A DNA stretch of 64,000 bases from Rubidibacter lacunae KORDI 51-2 (GCF_000473895.1 NZ_ASSJ01000049.1:62001-126000); one strand, 5' to 3'; shown: positions 20,990-30,064, counted from the first letter of the stretch. Notes: a model not told the origin generated them from the letters alone. Program-made: numbers and translations.

Positions 20990-22216
20990 ATGCTGCCGAG
21001 CAATCTGCTCGTCCACCGTCAGAACGGCGAGTCGGTTGCGCCCAAACACCTGCCGCTCGATGCTCGGCACCGCGACCTCGCACTCGCATCGATCGCTTGC
21101 TTTCAAGCGGCGGTTGGCAATACGCAAGCGGCGCTCGACGCCCAGCTCCTCGACCTGGAAGGTGACAGCCCGGACTACCGTTTGCGGCGGGGTTTGGCGC
21201 ACCTGCTCAAAAACAGTTTCGCTACGTTTGAGGTCGTCAGCCCGCTGGAGCCGCTGCTGCTGCGCGAGCGCGTCTTTGCGGCCGCGGCCGAACGCTTGCC
21301 GAGCCGAGATCGCCGCGATCGCACGCTAGAAGAACTGAGCCACGCTCTCAGCCGCGAACTCGGTCGCGAGGTATTGCCAGCCGACATTGCAACCGGGCTG
21401 TATGCAGATCTCCAAGCAAACCGCATCCTGACTCAATTTGACGCGCCAACCCCCGAGGGCTTGCTCCAGCGCTACAACCTTGCACAGGTGCAGGGGATTT
21501 TTTACCGCGCTACCCACGTCGCGATCGACGTTCACCGGAACGACCCCGGCGAATACAAGCTACTGTTTCGCTATCTCAAGCTGTTTCAGTTGATGGCGTA
21601 TATCGAAGGCGATGCGGACTGCGGGTTCACAATCGCGATCGACGGTCCGGCCAGTTTGTTCAAAGCCAGTACGCGCTACGGTCTTTCACTGGCAAAACTG
21701 ATTCCGGCATTGCTGCACGTCACCCGCTGGAGCCTCAAGGCCGAACTCAATCGGCGCAATCCCTTCGATGGCACGCGGCGACAGGGATATTTCCAGCTCG
21801 ACAGCGACTGCAGTTTAACCAGTCACTACCCGCCGGGCAAGCCGTTCGACAGTTTGTTGGAAGAATCGTTTGCCAAGCGCTGGGCAAAAATGAAGACACC
21901 CTGGCAGCTGGAGCGCGAAGTCGATTTGGTTCCAATCCCCGGTAGCGTGATGATTCCCGACTTTAGACTCGTGCATCCCGACGGACGCAGTTTTTTGTTA
22001 GAAATTGTCGGCTACTGGCGGTTGGAGTACCTGCGGCGCAAATTCGCAAAAGTCCGCCGCGCCAACATTCCAAACCTGGTGCTGGCGATTTCCGAGCGTT
22101 TGAACTTAGAAAAAGCCGAGATTAACACGGCGCAACTGCCCGCCCGCGTGGTTTGGTTCAAAGACAAGCTCGCTCCGAAAGCCGTCCTGGAGGCAATCGC
22201 ATCCGACAGGTCCTGA
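20990..22216 (+). CDS. DUF790 family protein (Bax1-like nuclease)
   Basis: A 408-residue soluble protein of the DUF790 family. Archaeal Bax1 of this family is a structure-specific endonuclease that binds the XPB helicase. The N-terminal MLPSNLLVHRQNGESVAPK and the middle FRYLKLFQLMAYIEG are family-typical. Near the C-terminus, VMIPDFRLVHPDG then FLLEIVGYW gives a PD...E-x-V pattern compatible with a PD-(D/E)XK nuclease core. In many bacteria the gene is adjacent to an XPB-like helicase, but no helicase is in this window. Role in DNA repair is inferred from family only. Confidence 0.82.
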   Translation: MLPSNLLVHRQNGESVAPKHLPLDARHRDLALASIACFQAAVGNTQAALDAQLLDLEGDSPDYRLRRGLAHLLKNSFATFEVVSPLEPLLLRERVFAAAAERLPSRDRRDRTLEELSHALSRELGREVLPADIATGLYADLQANRILTQFDAPTPEGLLQRYNLAQVQGIFYRATHVAIDVHRNDPGEYKLLFRYLKLFQLMAYIEGDADCGFTIAIDGPASLFKASTRYGLSLAKLIPALLHVTRWSLKAELNRRNPFDGTRRQGYFQLDSDCSLTSHYPPGKPFDSLLEESFAKRWAKMKTPWQLEREVDLVPIPGSVMIPDFRLVHPDGRSFLLEIVGYWRLEYLRRKFAKVRRANIPNLVLAISERLNLEKAEINTAQLPARVVWFKDKLAPKAVLEAIASDRS

Positions 22217-22486
22217 GCATTGGGCGTTGCCGTTCCTTTCCGGACTGTAAACGAGCACCCATTTGTTGGCTGCGATCGCGAAGGTGCCCCAACACCAAAA
22301 CCGCGATTCGGGATCTGCCCGCTCGCGGGGAGTGGACGCGGGCAATAGCAGCAGCGTCGATCCGACGCCGGCGAGGGTCGATTCAACATCGGCGTTGTCC
22401 GAGTCGACGCCAGCAATAATCGATTCAACACCTTTGATGTCCGATCCGACGCCAGCGATGTTCGATTCAACAGCGTGAAGACGCAT
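22106..22486 (-). CDS. Possible heptad-repeat small protein (uncertain)
   Basis: A 126-codon open frame whose N-terminal 45 residues are six consecutive seven-residue repeats of the type V-[EDG]-S-x-[ILN]-[AK]-[GD]. The rest (FWCWGTFAIAANKWVLVYS onward) has a hydrophobic stretch and overlaps the DUF790 3' end antisense by about 110 bases. Short cyanobacterial proteins made of such heptads followed by one membrane helix are common, and this may be a decayed member. There is no convincing ribosome binding site. It could equally be only a DNA repeat that happens to be open. Confidence 0.25.
   Translation of the reverse strand: MRLHAVESNIAGVGSDIKGVESIIAGVDSDNADVESTLAGVGSTLLLLPASTPRERADPESRFWCWGTFAIAANKWVLVYSPERNGNAQCSGPVGCDCLQDGFRSELVFEPNHAGGQLRRVNLGFF
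22358..22480. repeat. Degenerate 21-bp tandem repeat, about six units
   Basis: Six units of exactly 21 bases start at 22358, 22379, 22400, 22421, 22442 and 22463. Units alternate between a form beginning CGATCCGACGCC (or CGAGTCGACGCC) and a form beginning CGATTCAACA, so the higher-order period is 42 bases. Because 21 is divisible by three, it encodes heptads on both strands. It sits downstream of DUF790 and upstream of glyQ's 3' end. Confidence 0.8.
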
Positions 22487-22586
22487 CAATCATCCAAGCT
22501 CGGCTTAGGTGCGATCGCAGATGTCGACTCATTCCCGGTTGACGGCTGAATGTCAAGCGATCGCTCCCAATGGTTTGGGGTATTCG

Positions 22587-23489
22587 CTATCCTGCCGCAC
22601 CGATCAGTGCTGCATCGCCTTTCAGCAACGGAAACCCTAACTCCTCTCGCTGCTGGAGATAACTCGCCGCCACCTTCCTTGCCAGCGAACGGATGCGCCC
22701 GATATAGCGCGCGCGCTCCGTCACCGAAATGGCGCCGCGGGCGTCGAGCAGATTAAATGTATGCGAACACTTGAGGACGTAATCGAGACCCGGCAGCACC
22801 AACCCGCGATCGCAAAGCCGCCTTGCTTCACCCTCGTATAGCCCGAACAGCTCGAATAACATTTCCGGGTCCGACGCCTCGAAGTTGTAGACGCACTGCT
22901 CGATCTCTCCCTGCAAGTGCACGTCTCCGTAGGTGAGGCGATCGTTCCATTGGATTTTAGCGATCGCGTCTACATCCTGCAGGTACATCGCCAAGCGCTC
23001 GAGCCCGTAAGTAATCTCGATCGACACCGGTTGGCAGTCGATGCCGCCGCACTGCTGGAAATACGTGAATTGAGTGATTTCCATGCCGTCGAGCCAGACT
23101 TCCCAGCCCACGCCCCACGCTCCCAACGTCGGAGCTTCCCAGTTGTCTTCCACGAAGCGAATGTCGTGGTCTTCGGGATGAATTCCCAATGCTCGCAGCG
23201 ATTCCAAATACAGCTCTTGAATGCCTGCCGGCGACGGCTTAATCAGAACTTGGTATTGGTAGTACTGCTGAAAGCGGTTGGGATTTTCGCCGTAGCGACC
23301 GTCAGACGGGCGACGACACGGTTCCACGTAGGCGACCGACCACGGTTCGGGTCCGATCGCACGCAAGAAGGTATGGGGACTCATCGTTCCCGCCCCTTTT
23401 TCCGTGTCATAGGGCTGCACGAGCGCGCAACCGCGAGCACCCCAAAACTCGTTCAGCGTAGCAATAAACGATTGAAAAAATGCAGACAC
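22587..23489 (-). CDS. glyQ: Glycyl-tRNA synthetase alpha subunit
   Basis: Alpha subunit of the bacterial alpha2-beta2 glycyl-tRNA synthetase, forming the class II catalytic domain; 300 residues. Typical stretches: [50 protein letters not shown] and [18 protein letters not shown]. The frame is open from a TTG at 23516, but a near-perfect ribosome binding site CGGAGGTAAC at 23491-23500 lies directly before a GTG at 23489, which decides the start. It lies 40 bases downstream of ribH on the same strand and is probably co-transcribed. glyS is not in the window. Confidence 0.97.
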   Translation of the reverse strand: MSAFFQSFIATLNEFWGARGCALVQPYDTEKGAGTMSPHTFLRAIGPEPWSVAYVEPCRRPSDGRYGENPNRFQQYYQYQVLIKPSPAGIQELYLESLRALGIHPEDHDIRFVEDNWEAPTLGAWGVGWEVWLDGMEITQFTYFQQCGGIDCQPVSIEITYGLERLAMYLQDVDAIAKIQWNDRLTYGDVHLQGEIEQCVYNFEASDPEMLFELFGLYEGEARRLCDRGLVLPGLDYVLKCSHTFNLLDARGAISVTERARYIGRIRSLARKVAASYLQQREELGFPLLKGDAALIGAAG

Positions 23490-23529
23490 GGTTACCTCCG
23501 ATGGGTCGAGCGGCAACGGGCCGGTCGCG

Positions 23530-24114
23530 CTAGCCGTCGTAGCGCTGGACTGAGGGATCGGATGTTGCTGGCAGCTCGTCTTCCGCCGAACGCGGCAGCA
23601 CCCGCGTCGAGCCCTCTTCGAAAAATGCTGGCGTGCGGGGCTCGATCTGGCGCATGAGACTGGCCATTTCCAGCGCGTTCATAGCATATCCCCAGCCGTG
23701 ATTGCTCTTGATGCCTGCGCGTTCCAGCGCCTGCTGCATCGTGTCGGCTGTTAAGACCCCAAAAATGGTCGGCACCCCCGTTTGAAAGGCGATCGCGGCA
23801 ATGCCTTTAGCCACTTCATTCGCGACGTAATCGAAATGCGGAGTCTGACCGCGAATAATCGCACCCAGACAAATGATGGCATCGTAACGCCCCGAGAGTG
23901 CCAGCTGGCGGGCAACGATCGGTAGCTCGAAGCTACCCGGCACCCAAGCATAATCGACCTGCGTGCTGTCCGGGCTGACATCAACGCCGTGGCGCTTGAG
24001 ACAATCCTGACAACCCGCGAGTAGCTTGCCCGTAACCAAGTCGTTAAACCGGCCGATCGCGATCGCGAACCGCGCGGATCCAGCATCGGCAAACGATCCT
24101 TCAAAAACAGCCAT
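23530..24114 (-). CDS. ribH: 6,7-dimethyl-8-ribityllumazine synthase
   Basis: Riboflavin pathway enzyme condensing 5-amino-6-ribitylaminouracil with dihydroxybutanone phosphate; forms cytoplasmic icosahedral or pentameric assemblies. Conserved elements: [33 protein letters not shown] (catalytic His region) and [16 protein letters not shown]. The start MAVFEGSF at 24114 is family-typical. The product is 194 residues, about 35 longer than usual, owing to a C-terminal extension rich in Pro, Glu and Ser. psbZ lies upstream and glyQ downstream on the same strand. Confidence 0.95.
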   Translation of the reverse strand: MAVFEGSFADAGSARFAIAIGRFNDLVTGKLLAGCQDCLKRHGVDVSPDSTQVDYAWVPGSFELPIVARQLALSGRYDAIICLGAIIRGQTPHFDYVANEVAKGIAAIAFQTGVPTIFGVLTADTMQQALERAGIKSNHGWGYAMNALEMASLMRQIEPRTPAFFEEGSTRVLPRSAEDELPATSDPSVQRYDG

Positions 24115-24453
24115 AAGAGAAGCGCTCGAATGCGCGTAAAGTCCAGAGCCCCTCGCATGTGCTGCCCGCTGCGGCCGTCCACAAGGGAGCGAGAGCACCA
24201 CCTCAGTCTGCGCAACTCGGTTCGGGAGTGAAGATTCTACTGGGAGTTACAGCTCGTGACCCAAACAAGACCAATTGCCAGTCAACGGGAGAAGGCTGGA
24301 GTTCAGCAGCTTTGCAGATCGGATGCAAATTCCGAACGCGGGCACGACCGAGTTATAAGAAAGCGTTAGTAGAGTCCCTGCAGGTAGACCGGTTAGGGTC
24401 AAACCGAGGAACCGCGTCGACTCGGAAACCCCGGCTTGAGACTGTATGAATCA
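24115..24453. other. Intergenic between psbZ and ribH, no gene seen
   Basis: About 340 bases with no coding frame or clear hairpin. It may hold a ribH promoter. Confidence 0.4.
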
Positions 24454-24642
24454 CTAAACCACAAAAAAGTTGAGCAAGCCGACCAGGATGACGAGTACCA
24501 CCCACAGCCCGGACCCAACAAACAGCAGCGGCTTCGAGGCACTCCAACTCTGCGGTGAAGCATACGCAACGGGTACTCCAACCACCATCAGGAAAGACAA
24601 AAGCACCAACGCTGCTAGCGATACTTGGAACAAAATCGACAT
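24454..24642 (-). CDS. psbZ: Photosystem II protein PsbZ (Ycf9)
   Basis: Small thylakoid membrane subunit at the photosystem II periphery, 62 residues. Two membrane helices are separated by the lumenal/stromal turn [20 protein letters not shown], the family hallmark, and it ends in GLLNFFVV. The frame is open upstream, but MSILFQ at 24642 is the conserved start and is preceded by GGGGAGAA. It lies upstream of ribH on the same strand. Confidence 0.96.
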   Translation of the reverse strand: MSILFQVSLAALVLLSFLMVVGVPVAYASPQSWSASKPLLFVGSGLWVVLVILVGLLNFFVV

Positions 24643-24777
24643 TTTTTCAGGTTCTCCCCAAACAGCAATCTTATGAACGCGTACCTCAACCACACGCGAA
24701 CGTATCCTAGAAAATAAGCTACCAGAAATCCTGTCCTGCTGTCTGCTGCAGGCAAGAACGCTGCGTTTCGAGAATCG

Positions 24778-26631
24778 CTAAGAATGTACCTGCGGGCGCA
24801 CCTTCAGGCGCACCAAGATTGCCGTGATGTTATCGTGACCGTTATATTCGTTTGCAAAATCGACCAACGCTTGCAGTCCCTGACGGATATCGGCTTTTGA
24901 GCCGAGCAGCGGAACGAGGTAATCGTCGGCATGCAACTCGAGCAAGTTGCGATCGGATAAGCCATCGGAGCACAGCAGCAGCAGCGTGTCTTCGGTCACA
25001 TCAAGGGTCTGGATTTCCGGAGAAATTGAATTGCTTTCGCGCGGACCGAGGGCTTGCGTGAGCTGAAATGCATCGGGTCGGTTGTAGGCAAGTTCGGGAT
25101 CGACGCCGCGTCGAATGTCGCGCTGCCCGACCTCGTGATCGACCGAGAGCTGCTCTAAACCGTGTTTGCGAGTCACGCGATAGATCCGACTGTCCCCGAC
25201 GTGCGCGATCGCAACTTGCGTGTCCTGTACGAGCGCCAACACGAGGGTCGTGCCCATTCGCGCCAGTCCCGAGCTAGACTGCGCCTGGTTGATCGCGAAA
25301 ATCTTCTCGTTGGCAGTCAGTATGCCCTCACACACGGTGTCTTCATCGGGTAGGCGATCGTGCCAGCGATCGTGGAAATACTCCAGCAAGGACTCTACTG
25401 CCATGCGGCTGGCAACTTCGCCGGCAGCGTGACCGCCCATACCGTCGCAGACGATGTAAAGCCCGCGCGCGCGGGCGCTACCTTGGAGCGGAGTCTCATG
25501 GCGCTCCCAGAGACTTTCCATCCCGAAAAAATCCTCGTTATGCTCGCGGCGGCGGCCGATATCAGTACAGCCAGCATCGCTCAGCGCGAGCACCTGTAGC
25601 GGCAGGGCGACAGTTGGGACGTCTTCGGAGCCGGTGAGAGCTGCCGTTTTCACGTCGCTTCCATCCCAACCATCGTCGCTGGCAAATGGGACACGAGCGT
25701 CCCCCGCACTAACATTTCCAGCTTGCATCGCGAGTGACTGGAGGGATTGCTGTAACTGCTCTACCGTCGCGATCGCGCCGCCGGCCAAATCGTCGCAGAG
25801 TTGAGCCAGGAGGGGCTTTTCCAGTCGGTTGCATCTAGCATGAAACCCCTGCCAGAGCCTGCCTAAATCCTGAAGCGACAGTCGAGTCCTAGGTGGATCG
25901 GGATAAAGCTGGCACAAGCACAACACCCGGTCTTCATCGAGGCGTAAGTTCTCTGCAACGAGCAGACTCTGTTGGCAGCCAACTTCGCCGAGGGGCTGCC
26001 AAAGCTTGCCCATAGCTGCCAACCACCACAGCAATTCCATCAGCGGTGGCCGATCGCGCACCCAGATCTCACTCAACATCGACCAATCGCTACGGTCGTT
26101 GACTAACACCGCAACGCGATCGCCCGATTGCCAGGCTTCACGGATGGCGGGAATAGACGGCATGAGATGTTTGGCAAGTTGCAGGTACGGTGCGACGTGG
26201 GTTTGAAAGACCTCTCGACTGTTGCCAAGACACTGACTGCCAAGGATATCGAGGCCGGTGCGCTGGAGCGGCTGTTCGTCGAGGACGCGCGCGCGCGCCG
26301 GACCTACTTCGGCAGGCGGCGTCCCCAGCAATCGATAGCGCTGTTTAGTGTCGAGATAGCTAGCACCAGAAGCAAACGTGCCGGCAAACTTTAGCGACCG
26401 CATCGGAAGGGTACTCGGACCCAGTGCATCCTCAAAACGGGGTGTAAGGGGAGTTAAGATCGCTAGTAATGTAGTGCCGGTCTGCGCGCCGCAATTGCTA
26501 CAAATAAGGTCGCGCCGCGCCACATCCGCACCGCAATCGGGGCACGGCGCGTGAGTCAGAGACGTTCCGCAGCTCTGACAAATTTCCGCATTGAGAGCGT
26601 TTTCGAACTGGCACTGCGGACAAATCAGCAT
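24778..26631 (-). CDS. PP2C-type Ser/Thr phosphatase with N-terminal zinc ribbons
   Basis: A 617-residue soluble protein phosphatase. Residues 4-47 hold two C-x2-C pairs repeated (Cys4, 7, 18, 21 and 30, 33, 44, 47), i.e. two zinc ribbons. Residues about 130-300 form a middle domain resembling a degenerate protein kinase fold without catalytic residues. From about residue 355 there is a PP2C domain: TDIGRRREHNEDFFG, YIVCDGMGGHAAGEVASRMA, VGDSRIYRV, LLCSDGLSD and HDNITAILV contain the metal-binding aspartates. It probably dephosphorylates targets of Hanks-type kinases; two such kinases are encoded about 20 kb away, but no direct link is shown. Monocistronic as far as seen. Confidence 0.92.
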   Translation of the reverse strand: MLICPQCQFENALNAEICQSCGTSLTHAPCPDCGADVARRDLICSNCGAQTGTTLLAILTPLTPRFEDALGPSTLPMRSLKFAGTFASGASYLDTKQRYRLLGTPPAEVGPARARVLDEQPLQRTGLDILGSQCLGNSREVFQTHVAPYLQLAKHLMPSIPAIREAWQSGDRVAVLVNDRSDWSMLSEIWVRDRPPLMELLWWLAAMGKLWQPLGEVGCQQSLLVAENLRLDEDRVLCLCQLYPDPPRTRLSLQDLGRLWQGFHARCNRLEKPLLAQLCDDLAGGAIATVEQLQQSLQSLAMQAGNVSAGDARVPFASDDGWDGSDVKTAALTGSEDVPTVALPLQVLALSDAGCTDIGRRREHNEDFFGMESLWERHETPLQGSARARGLYIVCDGMGGHAAGEVASRMAVESLLEYFHDRWHDRLPDEDTVCEGILTANEKIFAINQAQSSSGLARMGTTLVLALVQDTQVAIAHVGDSRIYRVTRKHGLEQLSVDHEVGQRDIRRGVDPELAYNRPDAFQLTQALGPRESNSISPEIQTLDVTEDTLLLLCSDGLSDRNLLELHADDYLVPLLGSKADIRQGLQALVDFANEYNGHDNITAILVRLKVRPQVHS

Positions 26632-27548
26632 AGCGGGGACGATCGCAGTGGGCTGCGCGCAACAGGCAACTTCGTACGCCAGTTTAGCTCGACTTCACGC
26701 GGGTGCGCCTCACTGAAATTATGGGAAATTAAGGTGGTTAGACTGCTTTCGATCGCCTAGCATAAGCTCAATCCAGGTCATACCAAAGACCGCAGGCGAG
26801 TGGTTGTCCGGACGATTGCGGCGAGCGATCTTCAAATCCAAGTAAAAACCGAAAGCCCTCAAACGCTCCCCTCCCCTCAAACGTTCCCATATCGAGGATG
26901 TGGCAAATTGTCTGATTTTAACTGCTTCTGCAGGTATCAGTTTTGCAAGTATCGGTAAGCTTAAATCAATAAATTAGTATTGCTCGTGCTCTGCAGTCTG
27001 TTTGACCTAGCGCATCAATTGTTAATCCTTGCAGGGCTGCAGCTTATAACTTATTAGGAGCGAGAGTCCCATCAACTTACGCGAACCGACGGTATATTGC
27101 GCCTTGCAGGATCTGCCAATTTAACCCGCTCCCGAGCCAGACGCTCTCTGTTCTGAATTCGAGCGCGATCTGCCTGTTCGACGCACGATCGAAATTCTAC
27201 TGGGCAAACGCACCGCAATTTTGAAAATCTCGATCGGCTCGTCCAACACCTGTGATTTCTGGTCCAGTCAATTGCTGACTCTTAAACGACCGCAACCCAT
27301 CGCGAGTCCCTCGAAACTGCTCTCGGATGCCTCGGCGACGATGAATTCGCACTGCTCGTTCGGCAAATTGCTTTGAGCGATCGCCCACAGCCCTAAGGCT
27401 GTGCCGAATACCTATAGTTCCAAGATGGCATTAGCCTCTTAACAAAACTCGAAACTTCATCTCCTCCTTTTTTGTCCGGTAATCGCTGGGGAGTGAGTTC
27501 CCAGTTGCTTATATCCTGCGTGCAGTAGCGTGGCACGCAATGTCGAGG
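26632..27548. other. Intergenic, about 900 bases with only a possible gene remnant
   Basis: No intact gene is seen. Part of it (27214-27396) may be a decayed GGDEF domain, listed separately. The centre (about 26880-27060) is more AT-rich than the neighbouring genes. Confidence 0.5.
27214..27396 (+). pseudogene. Possible GGDEF (diguanylate cyclase) domain remnant
   Basis: One plus-strand frame reads FENLDRLVQHL, a stop, then after a second stop LGDDEFALLVRQIALSDRP. These resemble the FxERLDRLVQHL helix and the RLGGDEFALLL active-site loop of GGDEF domains, with the first signature glycine lost. The spacing between the two segments is much shorter than in an intact domain, so DNA between them has been deleted. 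The similarity is short and should be treated as tentative. Confidence 0.3.
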
Positions 27549-28376
27549 CTAATCGAGTTGCTCGAATGTTTGCTGTTGCTCTTCCTCCTGCTTTAAGGGC
27601 AGAGGAACCGTTTCATATTCGGGTAGGTTGAGCGCAGGGCGTTCGGTGACGTCGCGCGGAATCAGTGCTGGCAGCGGTTCGGGGCGATCGAGCCAGCAGC
27701 TGGCGATCGGCAGCATTCGCTCTAGATCTTCTAGCAAGCGAGGAATCACCATCACAGCATTGAGTTCGCCGATGCGCTCGGCTTCAGCCATGCCCGCATC
27801 GACTGCCACCGCCACGTTGGCAACCGTTCCACGCACGATCGCAGTGCACAAGCCGTCGCCGATGGTTTCGTAAGCAGCAAGCTGCACGTCGGCCGACTTG
27901 AGCATGGCATCCGCTGCTCCGACCATGGCTGGGAAGCCGCGTGTTTCTAATAGGCCGATCGCGCGATTGCTTAGCCGACTGTACCCGCGCTCCTGCTGTG
28001 CGAGCTCTGCCAGTCGCGTTCCAATGGGAAAAATCGCCTCTAGGTTGGGCATCGGGCGAGCCATGACTATCTTCTGGACCAACTGCCCAAACTGGGCCGC
28101 CGTCTTGGCACCTTCCTCAACCGCCAAGCGCACATCAGCCGTCCGACCGCGCACGATTGCCGTGCAATAACCGCTGCCGATCTTTTCGTACCCGACCAGC
28201 GTCACGTCAGCAGATTTAAGCATCATGTCTGCCGTGCCAACGATGGCGGGGAAGCTGCGGGTCGAGACCATGCCTAAAGCACCGTCGCTTTGGGGGCGCT
28301 GGCGGCTGCCCAGTGCGCCGTTGCTAGGAGGAGGCTGGCGGTTCTCGGTCGAAAGCATGGCAGCTGGTTGTTCCAT
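27549..28376 (-). CDS. ccmO: Carboxysome shell protein CcmO (double BMC domain)
   Basis: Beta-carboxysome shell protein of 275 residues with two fused BMC domains, expected to form pseudohexameric trimers. Domain 1 (about residues 35-120) begins LGMVSTRSFPAIVGTADMML; domain 2 (about 138-222) begins IGLLETRGFPAMVGAADAML. Each has the [16 protein letters not shown] / AYETIGDGLCTAIVRG strand pair that lines the pore. The proline-rich N-terminal 30 residues and glutamate/glutamine-rich C-terminal tail are extensions seen in CcmO. It lies about 1.2 kb downstream of rbcS on the same strand, separated by a plus-strand gene, so it has its own promoter. Confidence 0.95.
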   Translation of the reverse strand: MEQPAAMLSTENRQPPPSNGALGSRQRPQSDGALGMVSTRSFPAIVGTADMMLKSADVTLVGYEKIGSGYCTAIVRGRTADVRLAVEEGAKTAAQFGQLVQKIVMARPMPNLEAIFPIGTRLAELAQQERGYSRLSNRAIGLLETRGFPAMVGAADAMLKSADVQLAAYETIGDGLCTAIVRGTVANVAVAVDAGMAEAERIGELNAVMVIPRLLEDLERMLPIASCWLDRPEPLPALIPRDVTERPALNLPEYETVPLPLKQEEEQQQTFEQLD

Positions 28377-28494
28377 AATGAAATCTTAACTGGCCCAACA
28401 AAACTCGGCGGCCGGTGCGATAAGCCTAGGACAATAAAAATACAAATCGAAACTCACATCCAATACGCACGAATACCTAGCCATACCAGACGGC

Positions 28495-28920
28495 ATGTTC
28501 GCACAAAACGATTCACAGCAACGCCCTCCCGATTGGCGATCGCACCTCGATCGCTTTGCCCAGATTCGCGCCCGCGAACTAGCAGCGCTCTGTTGGGGTT
28601 TACAGCAAGAATGGGGAGATCGTCCGGTTACTATCGGCATCGATTTACGGCCGCAGCCGCATTTTGTCTCCTGCACGCGCGAGGCACTCGAAACTCTCAA
28701 CCGCAATGCTAATGGCATGCTTCGCGAACTTCTCGGAATTGTCGACGGCCACAAGCCCGAAAAAGAAGTGCTGCTGATCGCGATCGGAGAAGGGCAAATT
28801 AAACTCGTCAACTACGAACCCGACCTGGCTCCACCCGATTGCTTCGCTCAAGTCGACTGCGACCTCGATACACTGCTAACTGAATTAGAACGCGAGTTAC
28901 AAGTTCAGCTACAGAACTAA
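28495..28920 (+). CDS. Conserved hypothetical protein divergent from ccmO
   Basis: A 141-residue soluble protein, mildly acidic, with mixed alpha/beta character (PVTIGIDLRPQPHFVSC; EKEVLLIAIGEGQIKLVNYE). No signal peptide or membrane segment. It is transcribed divergently from ccmO with about 120 bases between the starts, and lies between ccmO and the rbc operon. It looks like a conserved cyanobacterial family, but I cannot name it securely. The position makes a role in carboxysome or Rubisco biogenesis plausible; the beta-carboxysome assembly factor CcmS is a candidate to compare with. That is inference from context only. Confidence 0.6.
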   Translation: MFAQNDSQQRPPDWRSHLDRFAQIRARELAALCWGLQQEWGDRPVTIGIDLRPQPHFVSCTREALETLNRNANGMLRELLGIVDGHKPEKEVLLIAIGEGQIKLVNYEPDLAPPDCFAQVDCDLDTLLTELERELQVQLQN

Positions 28921-29069
28921 ATTGCAGGTACCAAGCTCGCGGAGCGACACCGAGCTCGGGCAACCGAGCACCTGCATCGACCGGACGGCATTTAGCGGAC
29001 GGGCTTCATAGCCCCCTTCGATAACTTCCCTAACGACAAATTCCCGAACGAGAATTGCCCTAAAGACGA

Positions 29070-29109
29070 GCGGGTGGCAGGAAGAAACAAGATCTTCCGC
29101 GCCACCCGC
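29070..29109 (-). terminator. Hairpin terminator downstream of rbcS
   Basis: On the minus strand a nine-base stem GCGGGTGGC / GCCACCCGC (outer arms 29101-29109 and 29070-29078) encloses a second stem GGAAGA / TCTTCC and a short loop. It starts about 25 bases after the rbcS stop. A weak T-containing tract follows (TCGTCTTT). It probably ends the rbcL-rbcX-rbcS transcript. Confidence 0.65.
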
Positions 29110-29133
29110 AGGCGTTCGAATCAGCCGCGATCG

Positions 29134-29469
29134 TTAGTAACGAATGGCGTCCGGCTTGTACACGATGAAGCTAACCATCTGGCACTGACGGATGTTGTCG
29201 AAGCCGATGACGCGAATGTAAGAATTCGGATTCTCAGAACGGCACTCGCGTACTTCGTTAACGACTTCCTGCGCCGAGGTGGCATCGAACAACGGCAGCT
29301 TCCACAGCGTCCAGTGGTGGTTGTAGGGCGTGGGCTCCTCTTCAAATTCCACCGCTGGAATAAAGCCTTTCTCCAGCATGAACTGAATCTGCTTGGCAAT
29401 CTGCTGGTCGGTCAGCGGCGGCAGATAGGACAGGGTTTCGTAGCGGCGCTCTTTAGGTAACGTCTTCAT
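29134..29469 (-). CDS. rbcS: Ribulose bisphosphate carboxylase small subunit
   Basis: Small subunit of form IB Rubisco, 111 residues, packaged in the carboxysome. Conserved stretches: [31 protein letters not shown], and [20 protein letters not shown]. The frame is open upstream, but [11 protein letters not shown] at 29469 is the standard start. It is the last gene of rbcL-rbcX-rbcS and is followed by a strong hairpin. Confidence 0.98.
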   Translation of the reverse strand: MKTLPKERRYETLSYLPPLTDQQIAKQIQFMLEKGFIPAVEFEEEPTPYNHHWTLWKLPLFDATSAQEVVNEVRECRSENPNSYIRVIGFDNIRQCQMVSFIVYKPDAIRY

Positions 29470-29536
29470 GGATCCAATCTCGTAGGTAATGTACGAAAAG
29501 TGCGAATCGGTCGGAGGAAACAAGCACTGGCAGCGC

Positions 29537-30016
29537 TCAGGTAGCAGCCTCACCATCGCTGGCAGGCGGGTCGTCATCGCTGCGGGCGGCATCGGTCGGC
29601 GGTTCGGGAGCTGGCTTCTCGGCTGACGGCGCATCTGGCGGCGGGACCTCCGAGAGCGGCTCTGCCGAGTCGGATTGCACTTGCGTGAGGCGCTCGAGCA
29701 GCTGACAGCGCGTGACGCGGTTGCTCTCGCGCAGACGAGTGCGCACCAAATCCATCAGCCCGTCCCCGAGGCGTTCGGCAATGTGCTCGCGGACGGTAAG
29801 GATCCGCAACACCAAATCTTTGCGCTCGACGATAAGGGATTGCAAGTAGGCTTCGCTGTCTTGGAATTTGCCGCTGCCGTCCGAGAACTGCCGCAGCCAA
29901 ATCGCTTGCGGGGGGTTGGTTTCCGACAGCTGGGCGATAATCTGGCGTACGGCTTGGTAGGTCAGATAATCTTGCAGCGTCTTGGCCGTCTCGCGGACAA
30001 TGCGGTCTAAATCCAA
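29537..30016 (-). CDS. rbcX: Rubisco assembly chaperone RbcX
   Basis: Homodimeric chaperone that binds the RbcL C-terminal tail and promotes RbcL8 assembly. The first 115 residues match Rbc[37 protein letters not shown] and [18 protein letters not shown]. About 45 residues beyond the core are a disordered Pro/Glu/Asp-rich tail, unusual in length. The start is a TTG at 30016, supported by an AGGAGG ribosome binding site six bases upstream; no ATG fits. It sits 48 bases after rbcL and 67 before rbcS. Confidence 0.95.
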   Translation of the reverse strand: MDLDRIVRETAKTLQDYLTYQAVRQIIAQLSETNPPQAIWLRQFSDGSGKFQDSEAYLQSLIVERKDLVLRILTVREHIAERLGDGLMDLVRTRLRESNRVTRCQLLERLTQVQSDSAEPLSEVPPPDAPSAEKPAPEPPTDAARSDDDPPASDGEAAT

Positions 30017-30064
30017 TCGAAGCCTCCTGCGCGGGCCGGAATCGGTCTGGACGCGATCGCGTGC

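Noticed and set aside
22358-22480. The 21-bp repeats as a CRISPR array
   Set aside because: Units are contiguous with no spacers, degenerate, and in multiples of three bases; no cas genes are present.
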